A stretch of 64,000 nucleotides of DNA from Byssochlamys sp. IMV 00236 (Eukaryota > Ascomycota > Eurotiomycetes > Eurotiales > Thermoascaceae): assembly GCA_001931875.2 (NCBI GenBank), contig MSJH02000544.1:434001-498000 (forward strand), in the 5' to 3' direction. Positions within the stretch are counted from its first letter, which is position 1, and every line of letters begins with the position of its first letter. Below the pieces are notes generated by a model. It saw only the letters and a list, made by a program, of their open reading frames with translations. It did no database searches and was not told where the DNA came from. Shown here in pieces: positions 36,483 to 46,531 of this stretch. The position numbers and the translations under genes were made by a program.

Positions 36483-36893
36483 ATGTATATACGTGTGACA
36501 GTGTTCTGTGGCTATGATGCATGATATATCAGTGTGATATAGTTTCTAATATCTTTCCCTCCCATCTTTTGGAGTAACAGGGGAGGAGAAGCCAGGTTGT
36601 TGAGATACGCCTTTAATGTATGCAGTGTGATCTGTGTGAGTGAGATAGATATTTTCTTATCAGCACGTGATTTTATTGATAAGAAATACAGATAGGTCTG
36701 TATTGTTCATCCAAATTAAAGTAGAGAAACACACTAGGGGGTTTTCTTATTAGACAACGTCCCTATAGACATAACCATCACACATTTAAACATCTAGCTT
36801 ACGGTTCTGTTTATTATTATTTATCTCTGTTTATGCTGCCTCCTTTTAGATACACAATTACACATCCACACTCTAAGCACAAACTCAGACATC
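36483..36893. other. sec18 3' region and promoter of the next gene
   Basis: 411 nt, AT-rich, in tandem orientation. Nothing else is seen in it. Confidence 0.5.
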
Positions 36894-37819
36894 ATGGATG
36901 ACAATCCGGATGATTCTATTGTCGCCGCGGCAATGGGGTTCTCTTCATTTGGAACAAAACCGCAGAAGAATAACACGTCTGAGTTAGGGACATATAATGG
37001 TATGTCCAGTTTTCCGTCTTCTAAAACCAAAACAACTGCACCTCTCACACAGCATCTCCAGATACCAAGAAACGCACAATCGAAGAGATGTCTCCTGCAT
37101 CTCATTCTACTATTACTGGTGGTGTTGCTGAAGGTCCGTTTGATCATATTTACTTCTTCCTTGAGCCTGTTTTCGATATCGGCACTGGTGCCCGTCCTGA
37201 TGTCTATTATCTCTCTTTCTCCCCTGCCCTGCTTGCCCTTCATAGACGCATCTTGACTACCTGGGGAAACCCTACGATGTCTCCTCGTGCTCGTCGATAC
37301 TCAGACAGCTCCTATTTCCCTATTCTACGGGTTAATGAGGACTGCGATACCATGGCCGAGATACTCGAGGGAAACCATCTGACCATGCCTGAAGAGCTCG
37401 ACATCTCTGACATGAAAAAAGAACCCCAACCCAACGAGGAAACACCCATAGGCACTCAGAGCCACAGCGAAGTCACTCCCGATAAGCATAGTGGAAAGAA
37501 AGCCAAGAAACACAAGAGATCCAAGTTCGAGGGCGAAGCTGGCATCGAAGGGCCCTCTGCTGACGGTTAGACCTCTCACACTTCCGTCTTAGCTACATTG
37601 ACTGAGTCGCTAAAATCCTACTCTCTCATCAATATAGGCAACTACAACGACAACGAGAAGGGAGACTTCTATGAAACTCCCAGCGGAACCATCCTCTCCC
37701 CGGGGGAACTTCGTCGTCTGGCCGCTGGCGTGAAGAATGAGAATGGAGACACCGTTTTCTTCCGGCCCAGCTTCATCGAAGACCCTTGGGCTGGCCTCAA
37801 GCCTGTTAGGATACAGTAG
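36894..37819 (+). CDS. fungal protein with MGFSSFG and FIEDPW motifs, unknown function
   Basis: Three exons: 36894-36999, 37062-37565 and 37638-37819, total 792 nt, 263 residues. Both ends match a pattern I recall from uncharacterised fungal proteins: an N-terminal AAAMGFSSFG followed by a KKR patch, and a C-terminal block SPGELRRLAAGVKNENGDTV ending FIEDPWAG. A Lys-rich segment (KHSGKKAKKHKRSK) may be a nuclear signal. The middle (residues about 50-115, GPFDHIYFFLEPVFDIGTG) is unusually hydrophobic for this family. An additional intron of about 168 nt, with a GTCCGT donor at 37134 and a CTCAG acceptor near 37301, would remove it in frame, so the middle of the model is uncertain. Confidence 0.72.
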
Positions 37820-38342
37820 GCGGGGGCAAAGTGAGTCTCTACCATGGTTCTCATCTCACGCGTTGAGGACATTACGCGCGCGCTACAGAACATACAAGAG
37901 CACTTGCCACTGCGTTTATAGATACGCCTCTGGTTTCATGACACTTTGGGGATCTCGTTCCTTTCTACCCTGTATTGTTATTTGATTTTGTTTTACTTAA
38001 TTTTTCCTTTTTTTTTTATCTTTGGGTCTTTGGGCCTTACAAGACCCGTGATACTTGCTTGTCCTGTATTTTAGATCGGTGCCTAGTGCACCTTGAGCCT
38101 TTCTCGCCCAGTATGCATCGCTCTGGGGAATGGATTTGTCTACAGCTTGTATCATCAATGTGAACTAATAGTCCAGATTCGCAAGATCAATCAAGTTCGC
38201 AGCGTTTAAGAACGATATATGAAGAAAGGCGATAATGTAACATCGGCTATGCCTGTAAAATTTTAACGATGCTATACATAGTTGACAAGCCCAGAACAGA
38301 CCCCAACTCCCATGCCCAATATGAACCGTATATGAAGAAGAA
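37820..38342. other. spacer between convergent genes
   Basis: Holds two 3' regions and a T-rich tract near 38000-38021. No gene is supported. Confidence 0.5.
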
Positions 38343-39745
38343 TCATGCAAACCAACCATCCGTGCTAGGGTGACAATTAGTACACCCGAAAATGATGGGG
38401 ATATCATCATAAACCAAAATGCGCTCTATATCATGTGGTACGGCACGCCTTGTGGTCAATTCGTGCTTCGCAACGTCAAACCAAGTATCTCTTATAGGTT
38501 GATGTTCACTCCCATTCAATGCACCCTTAAAGACCAGAGAACTCCTTTCATCCCGCGCGTTCTTCATCAAGTCATTTTCGAAATTCTGCATGAAATATTT
38601 CCGTTGTGCTCGTTGGCTTCCCCCGTCGCCGATCTCTGCTGAAAGATATTCTAAGATCCGTACGAATGGCGAGAATGTCAGCAAGGAACCAATCCAGCTG
38701 TCGTCGGATGTGCCTTGCTCTTCGGGAGGGACGGTGTTCCGCAAGATTGAAACCAAGAGCTGCATGCAATGATGGGTTGATATAAGTGTAGGTGTGTCTG
38801 TGAAAGGCGGCGATTGTAATATCTTGAACTGCAGTTCTCGGTACATGACCTTCCGTACATCGGGTGGTATGGGAACCGGTAGTCGTCCTGCTTCGAATTC
38901 TTGCAAGAGGATATTCTTGTGTTCTTGTCGAGAACGGGCGTATGTTTCTAGGAAATAAAGTACACAATACCTGCAGCCGTTGAATTCGCGCATTAGCCTG
39001 GTTCCCTGACAGTCTCAACTTGGGGGTAGTTAGGTAGCCTTACATGAGTGGGGTAAGGTTAAACCACAAGCTTGCGACACCTCGCTTGGAAAACTCCTGG
39101 CGCTCGCTCTTTAATGGGAATCTGAGCTTGACGAACGCTGGCTCACGATGCAGGAACCCGTTCATCACAAGATTCGCAATATACCAGCACAGCCTTGAGC
39201 ACCATTTCTGCCGCCGGCGCAGACTATGCAAGTATCTGAAAGTATAAAGATGGCCGCCTTTCGCACTCTTCGCCGGCGGGAAGAGGTCAGACAGCAGCAT
39301 CACATCATCTTCTGGATTTCGAGTGTAGGTGCGCTCATTATCGATCGGCGAGGGAAGGGTTCCATGTCTGCGCTGGCGGAGATACTGTCGAGCGATAGAA
39401 TGCTCATGTGCAGTGAGGACCTCGTAGAAAGCGCGGCAGACAAGCCTCAGGGGCAACAGGTCTTGAACACTGCATTGGGCGAATATCTTTATCTGGATCT
39501 CTACCGGAAGAAGATCCCAAGGCGAAGACGTAGGGGTGGAATGCACTTTGCTCGCGCTGCAGTTCATTTGTCAATTAGCACCGGTAGATCAATACACTAA
39601 CAGCTGAGCTGCTGCTGCGGTACCATAGTTAATACAGTACATACCTCGCTGGCGCGTTCGGTCTGGGCGACTTGTCGTCCCCTCTCCTGCCTCTGTCGAC
39701 GGAAAAGCGGAATTTCTTGACCTGGCTCTGGAGAACGGATATCAT
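38343..39745 (-). CDS. F-box protein
   Basis: Three exons: 39745-39645, 39556-39044 and 38997-38343, total 1269 nt, 422 residues. The F-box is at residues about 49-92 (PWDLLPVEIQIKIFAQCSVQ, LRLVCRAFYEVL), which would recruit Skp1 and so an SCF ubiquitin ligase. The remaining 330 residues are Arg- and aromatic-rich without a known substrate domain (no LRR or WD repeats seen). A more obvious ATG lies at 39567, but it falls inside an intron with GTATGT donor, CTAAT branch-like motif and CTGCAG acceptor. Splicing that intron extends the frame to ATG 39745 and adds a basic N-terminus (MISVLQSQVKKFRFSVDRGR). The start at 39567 remains the alternative. Confidence 0.82.
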
Positions 39746-40124
39746 CGCGGACCGGCCAACTGCATGGGGAGGCCAGCTCCAGCATCAAGTCCAGCATTTA
39801 AGAACGGAGAAAGCGCCGCGGTTTTGACTTCTGGCCACACGCAGCGCCAAGTGGGATAAGCAAGTGACTAAGCCCGCCGGCGATCATCGGTTTGGGGATT
39901 GTCTCATATCACAGCCACGCACCGGCATATGGTAGAGGAGCCTGAAGTAGCAGCTCTTCCAGCCCGTTCTCAGGCATTGGCAATCTTCCTGGTCGACACC
40001 TCGCACGTTCGTCTGCATATGTGGCAGATTCGAACTGTGTAGTGCCGTCGGGCTTCGAAGAATGTCCGCCCAGGCTTTCTGTCGATATCGCGGGTTCACC
40101 TGCGACTCCTGGAACAGTTTCTGG
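39746..40124. other. short spacer upstream of the F-box gene
   Basis: Promoter of the F-box gene on one side and the edge of a decayed zinc-cluster gene on the other. No gene is supported. Confidence 0.4.
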
Positions 40125-40602
40125 ACGAGCGAGGCCGAATCATTCACGCATGGATATGCAAAAGCAGAAAGGCGAAATGTGGTCGCACTGTCCCTTGTAC
40201 GAACTGTGTCAAGGGTGGAGTCGAGTCGAGTGTATCTTCCGTGACCTGCTACCGCCACGACGACGCAGAAAAGGACCCTGAGGCCAATGTAGCGAGTTCA
40301 GTTCCGCCAATTGGATACTATGAGGATGTTATGAAGAACGGGCTAAGTCCATATGGTTCTGTCTTGCATGGCACATCATCACACCCGCAGAGGATAATAA
40401 TATGGCTGCCATCAACTCTCCAAAACCCATACCAAGAGATAGCCGTGCTTCTGTCCCGGCACCTGGGAGACTTACAGTGTAAGTACAAATGGAAGCCTTT
40501 GTATATTGACAAGTGTGTTAGCTTCTTCCTTGCGATTATATATAGCAGTCGCTTATACCAGCAGTAATCTATGGACTAGCGTAAGCCACGAGGTACGTGA
40601 AA
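40125..40602 (+). pseudogene. remnant of a Zn2Cys6 transcription factor
   Basis: Pieces of a Zn(II)2Cys6 DNA-binding domain appear in successive frames. RARPNHSR leads in, then CKSRKAKCGRTVPCTNCVKG (from 40157), then CIFRDLLPPRRRR after a frame change caused by a tandem copy of five bases (TCGAG TCGAG, 40221-40230). A one-base surplus in an A run near 40267-40270 changes frame again (KDPEANV). Linker-like SPKPIPRDSRASVPAPGRLT follows, then an intron-like GTAAGT...TATAG, then TSSNLWTSVSHEV at about 40556-40597, a block common in fungal zinc-cluster proteins. The first CxxC of the cluster is damaged. The rest of the protein is missing. At least four frame-breaking lesions make this a non-functional fossil. 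Confidence 0.8.
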
Positions 40603-41216
40603 GGGTCCTATTTATACTTGTTACCCATACTTATTTTAAGTAGATAGTAGTAGCTCAAAGATGTAGGAGACACTCCATGCTTCTATCGAATCTGAAAATG
40701 AAGAACCCGCGCTGTCCGATCAGGCACATGGTCCTGAAACTACGAATTGTTACTCAGATATCCCGCGTTGGAAATAAAATGAATCATCACCAATTATATA
40801 CATGATAAGGACTGACCAGGTCCTCGAATGGTTCCTCCAGCTTCGTAATCGCAATAAGACCCGTATATACACATATAGAGATATCACACCTTAGCAGCAC
40901 ACGCCAATTAGTTACTGTTTCTCGGGAGATTCATAACATCTCAGCCGACCTCGTGTTCGACCCAAATGCCCTGCCATCTCCGGGGTAGAAACAGCTTCCA
41001 AATAGGGAGGATCGAACTGTATGCTTGATCACCGTATATTTGCTGAAAAGAGCACTCGAAGCAATCGAGGTGGGATATTATTTAGCACTGAAATTTGCCA
41101 TCATTACCTCTCCTGGGTTTTTTATCTTCAGCAGGGAACCGCCTTAGATTCAGTTGGTTGCTGCATGTGACAGATGGGTGAACTATATAGATCTGTCTTC
41201 GAGATCTACTGCGACG
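40603..41216. other. gene-free spacer
   Basis: No gene seen; probably in part the decayed remainder of the zinc-cluster gene and the 3' region of the acetyltransferase gene. Confidence 0.45.
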
Positions 41217-41882
41217 TTACGCATTTGACACCGTTTTCGACGGAACACCTCCCCTCCTCCCCAGAAAAACGAATAACTTCTCCATCTCTGGCCTTTCTTC
41301 TCTCCCAATAGCCTGCACGCCAAGCATATCTCCATAGAATCTTTCATTCTTGCCTTCTTCCGCCACCAGCATCACTCTCCTCATATACGGCATATTGCTC
41401 CTGGATAGAGTCTCCGCAATGCAGTCGATGAGCCAGGAACCTAGTCCGCAGGACTGATACGCAGGTAGGATATAGACATCCGTCAAATAGGCAAACGTGA
41501 TGGTATCAGTGATGAGACGAGCAAACCCCACTTGTTCAACGGATTCGGTATCTATAGATAGATTTTCACCGCTTAGCTGGGAATCATTCCGATTTGAATC
41601 ACTTTCTTCAATGTCGACTTTGTTTTTATTATCTTGCAGGCGCGAGGGACGTTTGTAAACTCCAAAGCAGAGTGACCCCGCAAGGATCTGTTTCAGGACT
41701 TCTTCGGGGAAGGGTTTCGCCCAGTAGAGAAACTCCATGGAGAAGGCATCATTAATTGCCTTTGCTGATAGGAATTTTGGATCTGTTGAGATGAAGAAGT
41801 CATTGTCATTCACCTCTTGAGAGTTTGTCTCATGTTTTCTTCTCCATGTGCGGGGTGGGACGAGGGAAGAAGGTGGGAGCAT
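41217..41882 (-). CDS. GNAT-family N-acetyltransferase
   Basis: Single exon, 221 residues. The acetyl-CoA binding motif A is visible: YLTDVYILPAYQSCGLGSWLI, with Q-S-C-G-L-G filling the Q/RxxGxG/A pattern, preceded by a beta strand (VGFARLITDTITFAYLTD) and followed by the motif-B-like EKNERFYGDMLGVQ region. Between the early strands lies an acidic Asn/Ser-rich insertion (DIEESDSNRNDSQLSGENLS) of about 30 residues that is probably a surface loop. Substrate is unknown; similar small fungal GNATs act on amines, amino acids or drugs. No partner gene nearby hints at a role. Confidence 0.9.
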   Translation of the reverse strand: MLPPSSLVPPRTWRRKHETNSQEVNDNDFFISTDPKFLSAKAINDAFSMEFLYWAKPFPEEVLKQILAGSLCFGVYKRPSRLQDNKNKVDIEESDSNRNDSQLSGENLSIDTESVEQVGFARLITDTITFAYLTDVYILPAYQSCGLGSWLIDCIAETLSRSNMPYMRRVMLVAEEGKNERFYGDMLGVQAIGREERPEMEKLFVFLGRRGGVPSKTVSNA

Positions 41883-42247
41883 CGTTTTCGGTTATAATGG
41901 CTGCAAAATGTCTGCTCGCGACGGACGGTATCTGAAATAGGTTTATTTGCAGTATATGAGTTGAATGTAAGGTTGATTTGTATTGTTGAGTCTCATAGCA
42001 CTGCGCGGGCGGGGCTATAAAAGGTTACTGGGGGTGCCAGCTCAGCGTGCGCTACTATTCGATTATTCTGTGGAACATGGGCAAGATGTCCCACGATACT
42101 AAAGGCTGGTATTATTTGCAGTTTACAGAAAGGAGCATTCTTGTGTTCATTACGCATTAAGTGGTATTGATACTGACTGACATGCAGACTTAAGAACCGA
42201 CAGGACAACCCGGATATAGACATAATAACAGCCTCAAAAGAGGCTTT
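41883..42247. other. short spacer between tandem minus-strand genes
   Basis: 365 nt; promoter of the acetyltransferase gene and 3' region of the thioesterase gene. Nothing else seen. Confidence 0.5.
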
Positions 42248-43234
42248 TCAATTTCCGCCTTGCTTCGTAAGGCCTCCAGTTGGTGCCATATCAAGCTCCA
42301 CAGGACCGAAATACTCTTTGAAGGCATCCGATAGTGTCTGTTCGGTCAAGTGCATATGCTCGCCCGGAAGAGTCTTGAACTCCAGCTTTCCCTCTTCGTC
42401 CAACACCTTTAATCCTAGCCAATCTTCTTTATACAACTCTCTTTCCTTCAATGGTGTGACCTCCCCAGAAGTCATGTTGACTTCGGCGAACCAGGCGCTC
42501 TCCTTCGGAACAGCAGTCTGATCGTTCTCGAACATGAACATTGCAAACCGATTCAGCGACATCAGATTCTTCTTGTAGGTCACGTTCTTCAGGACACGCT
42601 CGTTATTCACGTCTGCCAGAAAGTTGCTATGCTCTAGGTACAAATCCAGCTCCGCTGGGTCACGGAAGTATTGTGCAGGCACCAGGCGAGACTGAACGAA
42701 ATCTGTCCACGTTCCGGACCGCAACAGAGCCTCCGCACCGCGGCAAACCCAATCGCCAGCATTGGCGCATGATTGGAACTTCGAGATGCCGTTGTGCTGG
42801 CTCCCAAAGGTGACAAGGTTGCGGACCGGCGGGAAGTTACAACGTTCGACGTAGGCGCGCAGGAACTGTCCACCTTGGGAGAATCCCATAGCGTTGATAG
42901 CGGGTGCAGTACTCAAGATCGGCTCCGATGCCAACTGCGCGCAGACATCCTCTACCTGCTCAGTGAGGTTGCCAAAGAAGGTTGCCTGGCGGTCCGCAGA
43001 AGCAGAGTCCGCCAACTTGATGATATGCACGTAGGTCCCCGGGTTCACCTCTTCAGCCAGGGCAGCGACCTCGCGAAGCCCTTCGCGAGCATAGTCATCA
43101 CCTAGGCCGTGCCATATCACCAACGGGAGAGGCGTAAGCTCCTTCTCTGCGGGACGAAAAGACACAGACGTCGGAAGTGCGGCGGAGATGGCGGATAGCA
43201 CAAGCGACCCGACCGTGAAAGGTAAGACAAGCAT
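42248..43234 (-). CDS. palmitoyl-protein thioesterase 1
   Basis: Single exon, 328 residues. It removes palmitate from cysteines of proteins inside the vacuole/lysosome. An N-terminal hydrophobic stretch (MLVLPFTVGSLVLSAISAAL) is a signal peptide. The PPT1 start PLVIWHGLGDD follows. The catalytic triad is visible: Ser119 in GFSQGG, Asp238 in FENDQTAVP, and His293 in GEHMHLT. Family boxes FGSQHNGI and YKKNLMSLNRFAMF are intact. Asn in NNERVLKNVT and EVNMT are potential N-glycosylation sites. Length is usual for the family. It is divergent from the TOK channel gene. Confidence 0.96.
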   Translation of the reverse strand: MLVLPFTVGSLVLSAISAALPTSVSFRPAEKELTPLPLVIWHGLGDDYAREGLREVAALAEEVNPGTYVHIIKLADSASADRQATFFGNLTEQVEDVCAQLASEPILSTAPAINAMGFSQGGQFLRAYVERCNFPPVRNLVTFGSQHNGISKFQSCANAGDWVCRGAEALLRSGTWTDFVQSRLVPAQYFRDPAELDLYLEHSNFLADVNNERVLKNVTYKKNLMSLNRFAMFMFENDQTAVPKESAWFAEVNMTSGEVTPLKERELYKEDWLGLKVLDEEGKLEFKTLPGEHMHLTEQTLSDAFKEYFGPVELDMAPTGGLTKQGGN

Positions 43235-43857
43235 CGTTCTTCAGTATCTCCCAAATGATAGTCCCTATTTATCGTCAGCTCCTTTTGATATTTGATAAAG
43301 CAGCAGCTGGGACTGCTCGGAGACGTGGGCTTGTTGATGGAGCAGACGGATGCAGGTTGGGGATGTGATCGCCGTTCTTGGCATCGGCAGTTCAGATCCA
43401 CATCGGATCGACATGACGCTCTTTGATGAAGAACATTGATAGCCAAGATCCCCTCACTCTTCGCTTCATTGCTCCGGTATGATAACCTGACGGGCAGTGT
43501 TACTCCCTATCGCAACTTCCCCTCTGACTTTGGCTTTGCGGGCAAGGGAGTCTATCTCGGATATGCCGGGGTATGTACACGAGCGATATTAGCTGCCAAC
43601 TGCGGAGCAGCGGTATCACGATAGTTCGATGCAGACAACCCCTGCTCGTCTTATGTAGATAGCCACGGCCGCGAGCTTTTTGTGAGCTCAATTACATTCA
43701 GGATCCGCGCTGTCTGTCGATTCTGACGCGACTACTTGATTATTGACCAATCCTTTCAGATGACGCGTCAGTTAGACTCTCTGCTAACTGTCGTGCCGCT
43801 CGTCTTCAGCTACCCAAGAGTTTGGGCTTCTACTGATCCGAAAGCTGCTCAACAAAG
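43235..43857. promoter_or_regulatory. divergent promoter of the thioesterase and TOK genes
   Basis: 623 nt between opposite start codons. No gene is supported inside. Confidence 0.55.
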
Positions 43858-46292
43858 ATGCAAAACCGATCAGGTTCGAGTACAGCTTTAGACGTTGGAA
43901 ACAAAGAGCGTCATTCGTCGCCATGGGCACCACTCAAGAGTCATTTTCGAATGAGGCCGCCCGACGATGATGAGCCACAGTACGACCCAGACGTCAAAAT
44001 GCTTCATCATAGATCTGGCTGACAGCCTTCAGGGACTGGTGGATTGCATCAACGGCAATCCCTCTTGTAGCTGCAGCTGCTGGGCCTCTAGCCAATGTTA
44101 TGTCTATCAATGCGCTGGTGAACCCGCTACGAAATCACATATTACCAAACGCCAGCGGCTCGGACGATCCGTTAGAGCAAGTAGGCATTCACGATCCGCA
44201 CTGGTGAGTTTCCATTGATACCGGCCGGGGAATCCTTTGGAATATATAAGGTTAAATCTCGCTCAGGTGCATTGCACTCAATGCCACTTCGTTGGCCTGT
44301 GGAGTCGCTGGCAACATCTTTCTCTTGTTCACGTTCACTCGAACTGTACGATACATAGTGGGCGTGCCTCTTTCGATTATTTTATGGCTCGTAGCAACAG
44401 GACTAGTGAGTTACCAGCTCTCTATAATAGTCATTTCACCATGATTGTTCTGACAGTCACCCTCAAAGCTGGTCGGAATCACCGCTGCGGTTGACCTATA
44501 TACACCTCCCATTCCACCACATCAAATCTACTCCCAGGGTTACTGGAGTGCTGTGATCGCGGCAATACTCTACTTCATTCTATGTCTTATCTTGATGATT
44601 AACATGCTGGGGTACTTCCTTGGCCATTACCCGCAGCGCTTTGCATTGACAGATGAACAACGAACCTTGATCCTGCAGACTATGGCATTTTTCATTTGGT
44701 TGCTTATTGGTGCCGCTGTATTCCAGAGGGTAATGGGCATATCTTTTGCAAATGCTTTGTATTTTTCGGATGTCACGATTCTCACGTTAGGCTTTGGTGA
44801 TATAATCCCACCGAATGTTGTGAGCAGAGGTCTAATATTCCCCTATGCCGTGTTAGGAATAATCATCCTGGGTCTAGTGGTGGGAAGTATACGTGAATTT
44901 GCGGGGGAAATGAGTTACAATAATGTGGTGAAAGCTCATTTGCAACGACGGCGGGAAGCAGCTGTCGCGCGATCTGTGACAATCGAACGGGAAGACAGTG
45001 ACGGAGATGTCGAGGACGGAGTTCCTCGGTCAGCCATATCGCGCAGGGAGAGCATCAGATCTGGCCGCGCGAAATCAGGCAGGAGCTACAGGAAGAAGCT
45101 CAAGAGGAAACCTATACGCAGCGCTATCAGTGCCCTCGGCCGTGCTGCGGTAAACCGTCCGAAAGTACTTATCATGAGGGAAGAGAAAGACCGGTTTGAT
45201 GCAATGCGTGCCATCCAATCCGAGACTATACGATTCCACCGCTGGTTCACTCTGTCTATGAGTATACTCGCCTTCGCAATTGTCTGGACCGGCGGAGCAG
45301 CCGTATTCTGGGCTCTGGAATCACTGGACTATTTCAGTGCGCTATACTTCGGATTCTGTTCCCTCCTGACTATCGGTTATGGAGACATCACGCCAAAATC
45401 CAACCCCGGAAGACCATTTTTCATCGTGTGGTCCTTGATCGCCGTTCCAACCATGACAATTCTCATCTCAGAAATGAGTGACACTATAGTTGCCGGTTTC
45501 AAACAAGCGACCAATGATTTCGGAGAATGGACAATCCTACCACAGGTAGACAGATACAGAAAATTCTTCGGTAAATTCCCCGGTCTCCGAAAGATCCTGC
45601 GCGGCAGTGAAGAGAAAAGACGTGTATCGCGCGGATTCCAGGTTGGTCTCGACGTCGAGCTTGACTCGGACGGCAACCCCGTCGCGGACCGTCCAACGCC
45701 CACGATCGAAGAGCTGGCTCGGTCTCCAGGGAATTCTAATCGAGCACTTGCGCGAGACCTCGCCTTCGCTATCCGTAGGGTTGCCGACGATTTCGGCTCC
45801 GGAGGAACAAAGCAGTACAGCTACGAAGAATGGGTTGAGTTTACGCGACTAATCCGCTTTACGGAAATTGTTCCTCCCGGAGTGGAGGGCCTTGAGAAGA
45901 ATGAATACCTATATGGCATCGTGGACTGGGATTGGATTGGAGAGACCAGCCCGATGTTGGCGGAACAGACAGAACCGGAGTGGGTTCTCGATCGGCTCTG
46001 CGAGAGCCTGATACGCTATCTAGATATGGATAAGGCAGCAGAAGAAGAAGAGAAAGAAGAAGCACCAGTGCTGAAGAAAGAGAGAGATCTTGGCTCCCAA
46101 GACGGTTCAAACCAGGATCGGCACGCCGACGAGCCCCAGCCATGGTCGGATTCCACCGCTCGTGGACCTGGAAACGACGGCTTCTCACATCCTCCTATTG
46201 GTAGGGACTGGACTTCGAGTGGCCAGTCTGGACGAGGGCGCTCTGGTGATGGTGGAAGAACGTCGTCGGAAAACCGAAGGGCTAGCGAATGA
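43858..46292 (+). CDS. TOK-type two-pore outward-rectifying potassium channel
   Basis: Four exons: 43858-43979, 44033-44203, 44267-44405 and 44469-46292, total 2256 nt, 751 residues. The first three exons supply membrane helices that would be missed from the large last exon alone (WWIASTAIPLVAAAAGPLAN, GVAGNIFLLFTFTRTVRYI, GVPLSIILWLVATGLLVG). Two K+ selectivity filters are present: TLGFGD in pore 1 and TIGYGD in pore 2. Fungal TOK channels have eight helices and two pore loops and pass K+ outward on depolarisation at the plasma membrane. The loop between pore units is long and basic (RAKSGRSYRKKLKRKP), and the C-terminal tail is charged and disordered with a Glu/Lys run. Length and architecture fit the family. 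Confidence 0.95.
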
Positions 46293-46474
46293 AATAGTTT
46301 ATCTGTTTCTTGCTGTATATTACCAATGACCATAAATCACTATCAGTGACTGCTCAGCATGTCCTCGAACTGGTCTTCGTTGTATATATGTATATACATA
46401 TTAGTCTTCGTTAACGATCAAATTAAGTTACATATACCAGATTCCAAGTATATGAGGAAATGCAACGCTTCCCC

Positions 46475-46513
46475 NNNNNNNNNNNNNNNNNNNNNNNNNN
46501 NNNNNNNNNNNNN
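46475..46513. other. assembly gap (39 N)
   Basis: A run of N after CCCC, between the 3' ends of two convergent genes. It lies 18 nt beyond the stop codon of the minus-strand gene, so the coding part is not visibly affected. Confidence 0.97.
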
Positions 46514-46531
46514 CCAACAAGACGGGCACAA

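Noticed and set aside
39884..40258. 124-codon minus-strand frame over the zinc-cluster fossil
   Set aside because: The plus strand carries recognisable zinc-cluster fragments; the minus frame is its shadow.
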